The position numbers and the translations under genes are program-made. Positions 27,033 through 35,217 of a DNA stretch of 64,000 nucleotides are shown in pieces (positions within the stretch are counted from its first letter, which is position 1; each line of letters begins with the position of its first letter). Below the pieces are notes generated by a model. That model saw only the letters and a list, made by a program, of their open reading frames with translations. It made no database searches and was not told where the DNA came from. Source of the DNA: Nonomuraea rhodomycinica (GTDB lineage: Bacteria > Actinomycetota > Actinomycetes > Streptosporangiales > Streptosporangiaceae); the NCBI RefSeq assembly GCF_013363995.1, contig NZ_JABWGO010000001.1, positions 1,022,087-1,086,086 of the forward strand, in the 5' to 3' direction.

Positions 27033-29708
27033 TCAGGAGAGCGGCGGGGAGCCGCGCAGGCGCACGGCGGTGACCTTGTACTCCGGGCACGACGTCACGG
27101 TGTCCGCGTGGCCGGAGGTGAGGGCGTTCACCCGGCTGGAGGGGAAGTGGAAGGCGCAGAAGAGCTGGCCCGGCAGGAGCTCCTCGGTGACCCGCACCGG
27201 CAGTGTGGCCCGCCCGTGCCGGCTCTGCACGAGCACCCGGTCGCCGTCGCGGACGCCGTGACGGGCGGCGTCGGCGGGGTGGATGTCGAGCCGGTCGGCG
27301 GCGTCGAGCCGGATGTTGCCGGATCGCCGGGTCATGTTGCCGGAGTTGTAGTGCGCCCACCGGCGGCCGGTGATGAGGATCAGCGGGTAGTCGTCGTCGG
27401 CGCTCTCGCCCGGCGGCAGGTACGGGCGGGCGGCCAGGTGGGCCAGCCCGTCCGGGGTGGCGAACCGGTCCCGATGGAGCTTGACCTGGCCCGGGCGGCC
27501 GGGATCGGGGCACGGCCACGGGATGGCGCCTTCGCGGTCCAGCCGCTGATGGGATATCCCGGCGAACACGGGCGCCACCCGCCCGCACTCGGCGAGCGCC
27601 GCCGCCGGTGTCGGGCAGCCCAGGTCGGCGCCGCAGGCCGCGGCGATCGCGTGCACGACGGCGAAGTCGGTCCGGGCCTCGCCGGGCGGGGCCAGGGCGG
27701 GGCGCACCCGCTGGAACCTGCGGTCGAAGTTGACGAAGGTCCCGTCCTTCTCCAGCCACGACGCGGCCGGCAGGACCACGTCGGCGTGGCGGGCGGTCTC
27801 GGACAGGAAGAGGTCCTGGCTGATGACGAGCGGGCACGCCTCCAGCGCCTCGACGACCCGATCGGCGTCGGGGTCGGTGGCGCACACGTCCTCTCCGACG
27901 ACCCACAGGACGCGCAGGTCTCCCGAGCGTGCCGCGGCGAACATCTGCGCGATGCGCAGGCCGTCGTGGGCCGGCAGCCGGGTGCCCCACACCTGTTCGG
28001 CACGGGCGCGCGCGACGGGATCGCCGACCCTGCCGTAGCCGGGCAGCAGGTCGGGCAGGGCCCCCATGTCGGAGGCGCCCTGAACGTTGTTCTGCCCTCG
28101 GAGCGGGTTCACGCCGAAGCCGCGCTCGGTGCCGACCGCGCCGCGCAGGATCGCCAGGTTGGCCAGCGTCCGCACGCCGTCGGTGCCGTGCAGGTGCTCG
28201 GTGACGCCGAGCCCGTAGACGATGGCCGGCCGCTCGGCCCGCCCGTAGAGCCGCGCCGCCGCGACCAGATCCGGCGCCGGCACCCCGGTGATCGTGGACA
28301 CCCGGTCGGGCGCGTAGTCGTCGAGAAGCGCGGCGAGTGCCGGCAACCCGTCGGCGCGGTGGCGCAGGAACTCCTCGTCGATCAGGTTCTCGGCGAGCAG
28401 GACGTGCGCGAGCCCGTTGAACACGGCGACGTTGGTCCCCGGCCGGGGCCGCAGGTGGACGTCCGCGTGGCCGGCGAGCCCGACGGCACGCGGGTCGACG
28501 ACGACCAGTCGCGCGCCCTTCAGCACCTGCTGGAGCAGCCGCGCTCCGACGACCGGATGCGCCTCCACGGGGTTCGCGCCCACGACGAGCAGGCAGTCGG
28601 CCCGCTCCACGTCCTCGAAGCCGTCGGTGCCCCCCGGCAGGCCGAACGCGGCGGTCAGCCCGGCGGCCGAGGGCGAATGGCACAGCCTGGAGCAGTTGTC
28701 GACGTTGTTGGTCCCGATGACGGCCCTCATGAACTTCTGGATCAGGTAGTTCTCCTCGTTGGTGGCCCGGGCCGAGGAGATCGCCGCCACCGCGTCGGGG
28801 CCCGCCTCCCCCACGGCGGCCCGTAGCCCGCGGGCGATGTGGTCGAGCGCCTCGCCCCAGCTCACGGGCTCCAGGCCGGAACGGCGGCGCAGCAGAGGCC
28901 GGGTGAGCCGCTCCGGAGAGCGCAGGAACCCGTGGGAGAAGCGGCCCTTGACGCACGCGTGACCCCGGTTGACCGGGCCGTCCGCGGCCGGCCGTACCGC
29001 GGCGACGTCGCCGTCCCGGGTCAGCACGTCGAGGGCGCAGCCGACGCCGCAGTACCCGCAGGTGGTGCGGGTGCTGGTGAGGGAGGCCCGGCGGGTCCCG
29101 ATCGGCAGCCCGGGCTCGGTGAGAGCGCCGGTCGGGCAGGTGTCCACGCATCCGCCGCACGCCACGCAGTCGGACTCCGCCCAGGGACCCCCGGTGCCCG
29201 GCGCGACCACGGTCTCGGCGCCCCGCCCCACCAGCGTGAGCGCGAACGTGCCCTGGACCTCGGCGCACATGCGCACGCAGCGGCCACAGGCGATGCACAG
29301 ATCCCGGTCCAGGCGGACGAAGGGGTGCGAGTCGTCGCGCCCCCTCCCGGCGCCGCCGCCGGCGCTCTCCGGGCCGACGCCCGAGGACCGGCAGACCCGC
29401 GCCAGCTCCCCGTCGCCGTCCAGCGCGTACGGCGGGAGCGCCGAGACGATCAGCTCCACGGCGTCGTGGCGCAGCCGGCGCAGGTCCTCCTCGTCGACGC
29501 GCACCTGGGCGCCGTCCGCGGCGGGCGTCACGCATGCCGCCACGACCCGCCCGCCGACCCGGACCAGGCAGGCCCGGCACGAGCCGACGGGCGTCAGCCG
29601 GTCGTCATGGCACAGCGTGGGCAGTTCGAGGCCCGCGGCCCGTACCGCGGACAGCACCGTCGCGTCCTCGGGCAGATCCACGAGGAGGCCGTCCACCGTG
29701 ACCCTCAT
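27033..29708 (-). CDS. fdhF: NAD-dependent formate dehydrogenase, molybdopterin alpha subunit
   Basis: ATG 29708 gives 891 residues. Order of domains: 2Fe-2S ferredoxin (Cys33, 44, 47, 59), NuoG-like region, two 4Fe-4S clusters (CIACGRCVRMC; CVACGGCVDTCPTG), the 4Fe-4S of the Mo subunit (CGYCGVGC), the bis-MGD oxidoreductase body and a C-terminal molydopterin-binding barrel (NSGNMTRRSGNIRLD...). The catalytic site is Cys343 in NCSRLCHSP, i.e. a cysteine where some relatives have selenocysteine. Its ATG overlaps the stop of the NuoF-like gene (ATGA), so the two subunits are coupled. It oxidises formate and passes electrons to NAD via the partner. Confidence 0.92.
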   Translation of the reverse strand: MRVTVDGLLVDLPEDATVLSAVRAAGLELPTLCHDDRLTPVGSCRACLVRVGGRVVAACVTPAADGAQVRVDEEDLRRLRHDAVELIVSALPPYALDGDGELARVCRSSGVGPESAGGGAGRGRDDSHPFVRLDRDLCIACGRCVRMCAEVQGTFALTLVGRGAETVVAPGTGGPWAESDCVACGGCVDTCPTGALTEPGLPIGTRRASLTSTRTTCGYCGVGCALDVLTRDGDVAAVRPAADGPVNRGHACVKGRFSHGFLRSPERLTRPLLRRRSGLEPVSWGEALDHIARGLRAAVGEAGPDAVAAISSARATNEENYLIQKFMRAVIGTNNVDNCSRLCHSPSAAGLTAAFGLPGGTDGFEDVERADCLLVVGANPVEAHPVVGARLLQQVLKGARLVVVDPRAVGLAGHADVHLRPRPGTNVAVFNGLAHVLLAENLIDEEFLRHRADGLPALAALLDDYAPDRVSTITGVPAPDLVAAARLYGRAERPAIVYGLGVTEHLHGTDGVRTLANLAILRGAVGTERGFGVNPLRGQNNVQGASDMGALPDLLPGYGRVGDPVARARAEQVWGTRLPAHDGLRIAQMFAAARSGDLRVLWVVGEDVCATDPDADRVVEALEACPLVISQDLFLSETARHADVVLPAASWLEKDGTFVNFDRRFQRVRPALAPPGEARTDFAVVHAIAAACGADLGCPTPAAALAECGRVAPVFAGISHQRLDREGAIPWPCPDPGRPGQVKLHRDRFATPDGLAHLAARPYLPPGESADDDYPLILITGRRWAHYNSGNMTRRSGNIRLDAADRLDIHPADAARHGVRDGDRVLVQSRHGRATLPVRVTEELLPGQLFCAFHFPSSRVNALTSGHADTVTSCPEYKVTAVRLRGSPPLS

Positions 29709-31249
29709 CCGCCCCACCCCGGCAGGCGGTCCCCGTAGGCCCGGGCCAGGCTCCGTACCGCGTGCGGCAGCCGGCGCCCGAACGCGCACAGACTGGCCTC
29801 GCTCATCACCCGCAGCATGCGGGCGTACGCGTCGCCGGGAGGAGCACCGGCCCTGGCCTGCTCCAGCCCGCGGCGGGAGCCGACCCGGCACGGGGAGCAG
29901 GCGCCACAGCTCTCCGCCGCGGCGAACGCCCACACGTGCCGCAGCACGTCCAGCGGCTCCAGCCGCCGCTCGACGGCCACCAACCCGGCGTGGCCCAGCG
30001 CGGCTCCACAGCCCGACAGTCCCGCCTCGCTGAGCGGCACGTCCAGGTCCTCCTCCCGGAGGAAACCGCCCAGCGGGCCCCCCACCTGCAGGACGCCGAG
30101 CCGGCCGTCCTCCCGCAGGCCGCCGCCCAGCTCCGTGACGATCCACCGCACCGGCACGCCCAGCTCGACCTCGTAGCAGCCGGGCCGGGCGAACCGCTCC
30201 GACAGGCAGACCAGCTTCGTGCCCGCCTCGCCGGGCGCGCCGCGGCGGGCGTAGTCCTGGCCGCCGCGCCGGACGATCCAGGGCACCGCGGCGAGCGTCT
30301 CGACGTTGTTGACCACGGTGGGGGCACCCCACATGCCCTGGCTCGCCGGGTAGGGCGGGCGCGCCCGCGCGCAGCCGCGGCCGCCCTCCAGCCCGGCGAT
30401 CAATGCCGTCTCCTCGCCCGCGACGTAGGAGCCGGCGCCCACCACCACCTCGATGTCCACGTCCACGCCGCTGCCGTGGACGTTCCGGCCGAGGTGGCCG
30501 TCCGCGCGGGCCCGCTCCACGGCCTCCCGCAGGCGCGCCACCGCCCGCGGGTACTCCGAGCGCACCAGCACCAGGCCGCGGCGGGCCCCGCAGGCGAGGC
30601 AGGCGAGCGCCAGCCCGGCGAGCACCCGGGCCGGGTCCGCCTCCATCAGGAGCCGGTCGGCGTACGATCCCGGATCACCCTCGTCGCCGTTGGCGATCAC
30701 CACGGTGTCGGGCGAGCCGCCCGCGGCCGCCCACTTGGCCGCCACGGGGAATCCCGCGCCCCCACGGCCGCGCAGCCCGGCGGCCGCGACCTGCGAGCGG
30801 ACCAGCTCGGGCGGGCGCCGTCCGACGGTCTCCACCCAGGTCCGCCAGGCGTCGTCGCCGGCCACGATCCCGGCGAGCACGACGGGGTCTCCGGTGGTGT
30901 CGGCCGCCCGGATCGGCGGGGCGTGCGCGGGCACCCGCCCGGCCACCTGGTCCGCGACGTCCGGGCCGGTACAGACCGTCTCACCGTCCAGGCAGGCAGG
31001 CCCCGCGTAGCAGTAGCCGAGGCAGCGGACGGTCCGCAAGGAGACCGCCGCGTCCGGCCCCGGACCGGCGTCGGCCTGGACACCGAGGACGTCCTCGACG
31101 GCGGACAGGTGCCGGCCTCCCTGGGCCGCGAAACACGCGGTCGCGCCGCAGACCCGCACGTGGCGACGCCCGTGCGGGACCGCCAGGTCCGCGTAGAAGG
31201 TGGCCGGGCCCAGGCCCGCCGCCGCGGGCAGCCCGAATCGCCGGGCCAC
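29705..31249 (-). CDS. Formate dehydrogenase NAD-reducing subunit, NuoE-NuoF fusion
   Basis: The GTG at 31249 gives 514 residues. The N-terminal 120 residues form a NuoE-like thioredoxin 2Fe-2S domain (CGATACFAAQG, then RCLGYCYAG). NuoF follows with FMN/NAD motif GRGGAGFPVAAKW, GDEGDPGSYADR, and the 4Fe-4S set ESCGACSPCRVG plus a late Cys in SLCAFG. Together with the downstream alpha subunit it makes a soluble NAD-dependent formate dehydrogenase. The start is doubtful: the same frame continues upstream for 42 sense codons with NuoE-like helix sequence (LIEALADAATEQGG) but no ATG/GTG, only CTG 31315. Confidence 0.88.
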   Translation of the reverse strand: MARRFGLPAAAGLGPATFYADLAVPHGRRHVRVCGATACFAAQGGRHLSAVEDVLGVQADAGPGPDAAVSLRTVRCLGYCYAGPACLDGETVCTGPDVADQVAGRVPAHAPPIRAADTTGDPVVLAGIVAGDDAWRTWVETVGRRPPELVRSQVAAAGLRGRGGAGFPVAAKWAAAGGSPDTVVIANGDEGDPGSYADRLLMEADPARVLAGLALACLACGARRGLVLVRSEYPRAVARLREAVERARADGHLGRNVHGSGVDVDIEVVVGAGSYVAGEETALIAGLEGGRGCARARPPYPASQGMWGAPTVVNNVETLAAVPWIVRRGGQDYARRGAPGEAGTKLVCLSERFARPGCYEVELGVPVRWIVTELGGGLREDGRLGVLQVGGPLGGFLREEDLDVPLSEAGLSGCGAALGHAGLVAVERRLEPLDVLRHVWAFAAAESCGACSPCRVGSRRGLEQARAGAPPGDAYARMLRVMSEASLCAFGRRLPHAVRSLARAYGDRLPGWGG

Positions 31250-31436
31250 CTCGGGCGCCCAGCGCTCGGGCCCTCCCCCCTGCTCCGTGGCCGCGTCGGC
31301 GAGCGCCTCGATCAGGCGGGCGCCCGGCCGCCCGCGCCGCTCAGCGAGGGCGCGGAATCCAGCGAAAGGGTCGCTTCACACCATCCTTCATGCCCGTTTC
31401 CGGCGGCGGGGTCACCGCGAACCGGCCGCCCTGGTG

Positions 31437-32141
31437 TCACCAGCCGCACGGACTCCCGCGCCCGTCGCCGGTCGGCCACGGCCCGCCAGGCATGCCCGGC
31501 ATTCCCGGCATGCCCGTCTCGCCGAACCAGCCCGCCAGCCACCGCCGCATCTGCACCATCTCGGCGTGCTGGTCGTCGCGCACCGTGCGGGCGAACGCCG
31601 CGACCTGCTCGTGCTCCACCCGCCCGCGCATGAGCAGCTGCTGCGACATCATGATCGCGCCCATGTGGTGCGGAATCATGTCCCGCAGGAACGCCTCGTC
31701 CAGCGCGTCGCCCGACAGTCTCGACAGGTCACGCATCATCGGCCGGTAGCCGACCGCCGGGGAGCGTCCGGGGTACCACTGGTCCAGCCACGCCCTCATC
31801 GTCGCGATCTCAGCGCTCTGCGTCGCCACGATCGACGCACCCAGGCGGCGCATCTGCGGCCGCTCGGAGCGGCGCAGCTGCCGCGCGGCGATGACGGCCT
31901 CCTGGTGGTGGGGCACCATCTGCGCCAGGTAGCCGAACTCGTCGTCCACCCGCACGCCGTGCATCGGGCCGCCCGGCCCCATCCACGAGCCTCCCGGCGG
32001 GCAGGTCTGCCGCCACCCGGAAGGGGACGGAGCCGGAGCCGGCCGCGCCTGGTCGTCCGCGGCCGCGGCGTCGACGCCCGTCAACGCCGCGGCGATCAGG
32101 ATCGCCGCGGCCGCCGCCCGCGGTCCTGCCCGAAGTCTCAT
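31437..32141 (-). CDS. Secreted DUF305 protein
   Basis: ATG 32141 has a GGGAGG box and gives 234 residues with an Ala-rich signal peptide (about 1-28). DUF305 motifs are present twice: [18 protein letters not shown] and [19 protein letters not shown], each with the His-His pair and surrounding Met residues. The C-terminus ends in a [11 protein letters not shown] tract. DUF305 proteins are four-helix ferritin-like, often linked to copper. Four DosR-like boxes lie in the 234-bp gap to the divergent Hsp20 gene. Confidence 0.88.
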   Translation of the reverse strand: MRLRAGPRAAAAAILIAAALTGVDAAAADDQARPAPAPSPSGWRQTCPPGGSWMGPGGPMHGVRVDDEFGYLAQMVPHHQEAVIAARQLRRSERPQMRRLGASIVATQSAEIATMRAWLDQWYPGRSPAVGYRPMMRDLSRLSGDALDEAFLRDMIPHHMGAIMMSQQLLMRGRVEHEQVAAFARTVRDDQHAEMVQMRRWLAGWFGETGMPGMPGMPGGPWPTGDGRGSPCGW

Positions 32142-32206
32142 GGTCCCTCCCGGCGACTTGCTCGCTCCCTCACCTCTCACGGTGGGCGCGCATCCCCGGC
32201 GGACCC

Positions 32207-32222
32207 AGGGCCCATCGGCCCA
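32207..32222. promoter_or_regulatory. DosR-like box 1 of DUF305/Hsp20 promoter
   Basis: AGGGCCCATCGGCCCA has GGG-N8-CCC geometry and starts 66 bp upstream of the DUF305 ATG on the opposite strand. Confidence 0.5.
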
Positions 32223-32227
32223 CAGGG

Positions 32228-32243
32228 CGGGGACCAAGGCCCT
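32228..32243. promoter_or_regulatory. DosR-like box 2 of DUF305/Hsp20 promoter
   Basis: CGGGGACCAAGGCCCT keeps GGG-N8-CCC and the GGCCCT right arm; the left arm is weaker. Confidence 0.45.
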
Positions 32244-32275
32244 CGGAGCCGTCACGGCGTCGGGGTCGCACGGTT

Positions 32276-32291
32276 CGGGCCCAAGGCCCCG
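32276..32291. promoter_or_regulatory. DosR-like box 3 of DUF305/Hsp20 promoter
   Basis: CGGGCCCAAGGCCCCG keeps GGG-N8-CCC and lies 84 bp before the Hsp20 ATG. Confidence 0.5.
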
Positions 32292-32297
32292 GGCCAG

Positions 32298-32313
32298 GAG
32301 GACCTCCGCCTCT
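32298..32313. promoter_or_regulatory. DosR-like box 4 of DUF305/Hsp20 promoter
   Basis: GAGGACCTCCGCCTCT differs at two positions from the box at 17034 and ends 62 bp before the Hsp20 ATG, the standard distance in this window. Confidence 0.45.
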
Positions 32314-32375
32314 GCACCTCCACGCCGCCGGTCGCTGGGATGGGAGGGAGACAGTCGAAGACCGTGGAGGTGGAC

Positions 32376-32786
32376 ATGGGAACGCCGGCACGCCGAGAGC
32401 ACAGAGGCCTGTTCCCCGACCTGTTCGACTGGCTGGAATGGCCGCCAGGCGTCCACGCCCAGCAGATGGTCAGGTTCGAGGACTACGTCAAGGACGGCCG
32501 GTACACCGTACGGGCCGAACTGCCGGGCCTCGACCCGGAGAAGGATGTGGAGATCACGCTGCGCAACGGCGTCCTCACCATCCATGGCGAGCGCCGCGAG
32601 GAGCTCAAGGAGCAGCACCGCACCGAGTTCCGGTACGGCAGCTTCTCACGTTCCATCACCCTGCCCACGGGCGCGGACGAGCAGGACGTCAAGGCCGTCT
32701 ACGACAAGGGCATCCTCGAGATCAGCGTCAAGCTGGCCGAGGAGAGGCGGGAAGGCAGGCGGATCCAGGTCGAGACCGGCCGCTGA
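32376..32786 (+). CDS. Small heat-shock protein Hsp20/alpha-crystallin (HspX-like)
   Basis: ATG 32376 follows GGAGG and gives 136 residues. The alpha-crystallin domain spans about residues 35-125: [31 protein letters not shown], then [34 protein letters not shown]. These ATP-independent chaperones hold unfolding proteins; HspX (Rv2031c) is a hallmark of the DosR regulon. A DUF1876 gene follows by 38 bp, probably in one transcript. Confidence 0.93.
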   Translation: MGTPARREHRGLFPDLFDWLEWPPGVHAQQMVRFEDYVKDGRYTVRAELPGLDPEKDVEITLRNGVLTIHGERREELKEQHRTEFRYGSFSRSITLPTGADEQDVKAVYDKGILEISVKLAEERREGRRIQVETGR

Positions 32787-32824
32787 CCGGCCGCAGAGGA
32801 TCGAACCGACCGCGAGGAGGCGTC

Positions 32825-33088
32825 ATGGAGGCCAAGCGATGGACCGTCCAGATCTCCATCAGTGAGGACGACGACGACCAGCGAACGGTGGCCCGGGCGG
32901 TGCTGCACGCGCGGGGGCGCGAGTGGCGCGAGAGCGTGGGTCTGGCCAGGCGCAACCCCGCCGACCGCGCCGTGCCGGAGATCGGCGACGAGCTCGCCGC
33001 CGGACGGGCGCTGATGGCCCTCGCCGAGCGGCTGATGGGCGACGCCGCCGGCGACGTCGCGCAGCTCGGCGGGCTCCGGACACGCTGA
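32825..33088 (+). CDS. DUF1876 protein (Rv1738-like)
   Basis: The 87-residue product begins [27 protein letters not shown] and continues ...[33 protein letters not shown], the DUF1876 pattern. Rv1738, a top DosR-induced gene, has this fold and resembles ribosome hibernation factors. A strong GAGGAGG box precedes the ATG. It is cotranscribed with Hsp20 and ends before a strong hairpin. Confidence 0.9.
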   Translation: MEAKRWTVQISISEDDDDQRTVARAVLHARGREWRESVGLARRNPADRAVPEIGDELAAGRALMALAERLMGDAAGDVAQLGGLRTR

Positions 33089-33111
33089 CCGGCACTCGAT
33101 GGGGGGGCGTG

Positions 33112-33146
33112 CGAGGTGTCCGGCGGCTCACCCGCCGGGCACCTCG
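33112..33146. terminator. Bidirectional hairpin between DUF1876 and USP genes
   Basis: A 15-bp stem with one mismatch (CGAGGTGTCCGGCGG pairing with CCGCCGGGCACCTCG) and a 5-base loop lies in the 71-bp gap between convergent genes; TCCTT follows on the plus strand. Confidence 0.75.
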
Positions 33147-33159
33147 TCCTTCCGCCCGC

Positions 33160-33999
33160 TCAGCCCTTCGCCGGCCGTGGCCGCACCACGGCGACGGGGC
33201 GCGTCACGTGGTGCAGCACTCCGTGACTGACCGAGCCCAGCACCGCCGAGGCGAGCCCGCCGTGGCCGCGTGAGCCGACGACCACCAGGTCCGCCGTGGC
33301 CGCGCACTTCATGAGCGCGGCGACGGGATGGTCGCACACCTGCTCGTCGACCAGCCGTACGTCCGGGTTCCTCTCCCGGAACGGCGCCACCCGCTCGGCC
33401 GCCTCCCGCGCCGCCTCCTTGAAGCCCTCGTCGGAGGCGACGTAACCCGACGCGTACGGCGACAGCGGCGGCAGGTACCAGGCGTACAGGACACGTAGCT
33501 GGACGCCCCGGGCCCGGGCCTGCTGGATCGCGTACTCCACCGCCGCGTCCGAGAACGGCGAGCCGTCGTAGCCGACCACGATCTCGCCGAGCCGCTCCGC
33601 GGCGTGCTCCCGTACGACCACGACCGGCCCGGCGGCGTGACCGGCGAGGGTCAGGCTCGCCGAGCCGAGGATCATCCCGCGGAACCCGCCGAGCCCTCGG
33701 CTGCCCACCACCATGCTCTCGGCGGTGGCGGACTGCGCCACGAGCTCCTCCGTCACCCGGCCGGAGAGCATCTCGGTGCTCACCTCCAGCCCGGGGGCCA
33801 GCGCCCGCGCCCGGTCGGCCGCGGCCTCCAGGGCTCCCTCGCAGTACTGGGTGGCGCCCATGTCGCGCGCCCAGTGCTCGCACACGTGAACCAGGCGCAG
33901 CGCCAGGCCACGTCTTCCGGCGTCGGCGGCGGCCCACTCCACCGCCGCGGTCGCCGGTGCGGATCCGTCCACACCTGCCACGATCGGTCCAGTCATCAT
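33160..33999 (-). CDS. Universal stress protein, tandem Usp domains
   Basis: ATG 33999 (or the adjacent ATG 33996) sits behind GGGGGG and gives 279 residues. Two Usp domains are clear: PIVAGVDGSAPATAAVEWAA ... GSRGLGGFRGMILGSAS, and EIVVGYDGSPFSDAAVEYA ... GSRGHGGLASAVLGSVSHGVLHHVT. It is a close paralogue of the protein at 24582. The open frame extends to 34056, but the first 19 residues do not resemble Usp sequence. Confidence 0.9.
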   Translation of the reverse strand: MMTGPIVAGVDGSAPATAAVEWAAADAGRRGLALRLVHVCEHWARDMGATQYCEGALEAAADRARALAPGLEVSTEMLSGRVTEELVAQSATAESMVVGSRGLGGFRGMILGSASLTLAGHAAGPVVVVREHAAERLGEIVVGYDGSPFSDAAVEYAIQQARARGVQLRVLYAWYLPPLSPYASGYVASDEGFKEAAREAAERVAPFRERNPDVRLVDEQVCDHPVAALMKCAATADLVVVGSRGHGGLASAVLGSVSHGVLHHVTRPVAVVRPRPAKG

Positions 34000-34110
34000 C
34001 CATCCCCCCGTGACCGGTCCAGCGCCCGGGACGAGCCCGAGGACGTGGTCCGTCACCCCTCCCTCTGCCCCACCAGGGAGAAGTACTCCTCCCCTGCGCG
34101 AGGCGCGGCG

Positions 34111-34611
34111 TCAGGACGGCAGGGAGGCGGACCCGTGCATCGCCTGGAACATGGCGGCCGCGTCCTCGGCGGTGAGCTCGGCGTCCAGGAGCGGCAGGTA
34201 CACCTCTTCCTCCTTGGCGAAGTGCAGGCGGACGACCGCGTGGAGCCCGTACAGCAGACGTTGCAGGCCGCGACGCTGCTCGGAGGACAGCGGGCCGGAG
34301 GACGGCGGGCCGGTGAGGCCGTCACGCAGCCGCCGCAGCCGCCGGGTCAGCTCGACCACCTCCTCGTGGTCGCGCCGCATGGTCGCGGTGGCCCCCGGCG
34401 CCCGCATCACCTGCTCCACCTTGGGGTACAGGACGGCGTCCTCGGCCTGGGCGTGCGGGATGAGGTGGCGCTCCAGGAACGTCAGCGTGTCGTCGAGCGC
34501 CTTCACCAGCGTGTCGCGGTCGCCTTCGGCGGCCTCGGCGACGGCGCACAGCGCCTCGATGTGCGGCAGCAGTTCCTGGTGTTCCCGGCGCAGCGGTGCC
34601 GTCACGCCCAC
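34111..34611 (-). CDS. Hemerythrin HHE domain protein
   Basis: The GTG at 34611, eight bases after GGAGG, gives 166 residues; the frame is open to 34662. Two HHE repeats supply the di-iron ligands: LRREHQELLPHIEAL with FLERHLIPHAQAEDAVLYP, and MRRDHEEVVELT with HAVVRLHFAKEEEVYLPLL. Such proteins bind O2 or NO or sense redox state, in keeping with the hypoxia-type neighbourhood. Confidence 0.88.
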   Translation of the reverse strand: MGVTAPLRREHQELLPHIEALCAVAEAAEGDRDTLVKALDDTLTFLERHLIPHAQAEDAVLYPKVEQVMRAPGATATMRRDHEEVVELTRRLRRLRDGLTGPPSSGPLSSEQRRGLQRLLYGLHAVVRLHFAKEEEVYLPLLDAELTAEDAAAMFQAMHGSASLPS

Positions 34612-34758
34612 GGCGCTCACCTCCCCCGCGCAGTGACCGCCTATCTGCACCCACACTACCAACCGGCCTGATCAGCGGCTGGTGCTCCCTCCTCCGGGGG
34701 AGACGCTTCCCCCACGGGGAGGAGCGCCGGCCGCGCCGCGACGTCTACGGTCGGAGCC

Positions 34759-35211
34759 ATGGTTGCCCTCGACCGCCCACGACGCTGGCCGGCGTACGCG
34801 CTGGCGGTGCTGTTCCTCGGTTACGCCGCGGGGAAGGCCGTCTTCGCCCTGCAGGCCCGCCTCGGCTTCCCGGGCGGTCCGCCCGTATCGGCCGCCGAGA
34901 GCAGCGGCTACTTCATGGAAGCGGCCACGGCGCAGTGGCTGGCGACCGCGTCGGGCGTGCTGGGCGCGTGCGTCGCCGTCGCCACGGTCACGCCGCTGGG
35001 GCGCAGGGTGCCGAGGATGCTGATACTGCTGGTACTGGCCGGCATGCTGCTGGCCGTCGGCGGCGGCGCGGGCATCATGATCCTGGACGGGTTCGTCGGC
35101 ATCGGTGTGGGCTGGCGTTGGTACCACGGGGTGCTCGGGGCCGTCGTGGTCGGGCTGTTCCTGGAGACGATCCGGTCCTACGCGGCGGCGACGAGGCGGG
35201 CGGCGGGCTGA
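34759..35211 (+). CDS. Small four-helix membrane protein, unknown function
   Basis: A 150-residue protein with about four hydrophobic segments (WPAYALAVLFLGYAAGKAVFAL; TASGVLGACVAVATV; MLILLVLAGMLLAVGGGAGIMIL; VLGAVVVGLFLETI). I see no catalytic or binding motif. The ATG at 34759 is preceded by CGGTCGGAG. It is divergent from the hemerythrin gene and convergent with the WXG100 fusion gene. Confidence 0.75.
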   Translation: MVALDRPRRWPAYALAVLFLGYAAGKAVFALQARLGFPGGPPVSAAESSGYFMEAATAQWLATASGVLGACVAVATVTPLGRRVPRMLILLVLAGMLLAVGGGAGIMILDGFVGIGVGWRWYHGVLGAVVVGLFLETIRSYAAATRRAAG

Positions 35212-35217
35212 TCCCGT

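Noticed and set aside
34038..34053. Possible DosR-like box upstream of the USP at 33160
   Set aside because: ACGGACCACGTCCTCG on the minus strand lacks the GGG-N8-CCC pattern; only half matches.
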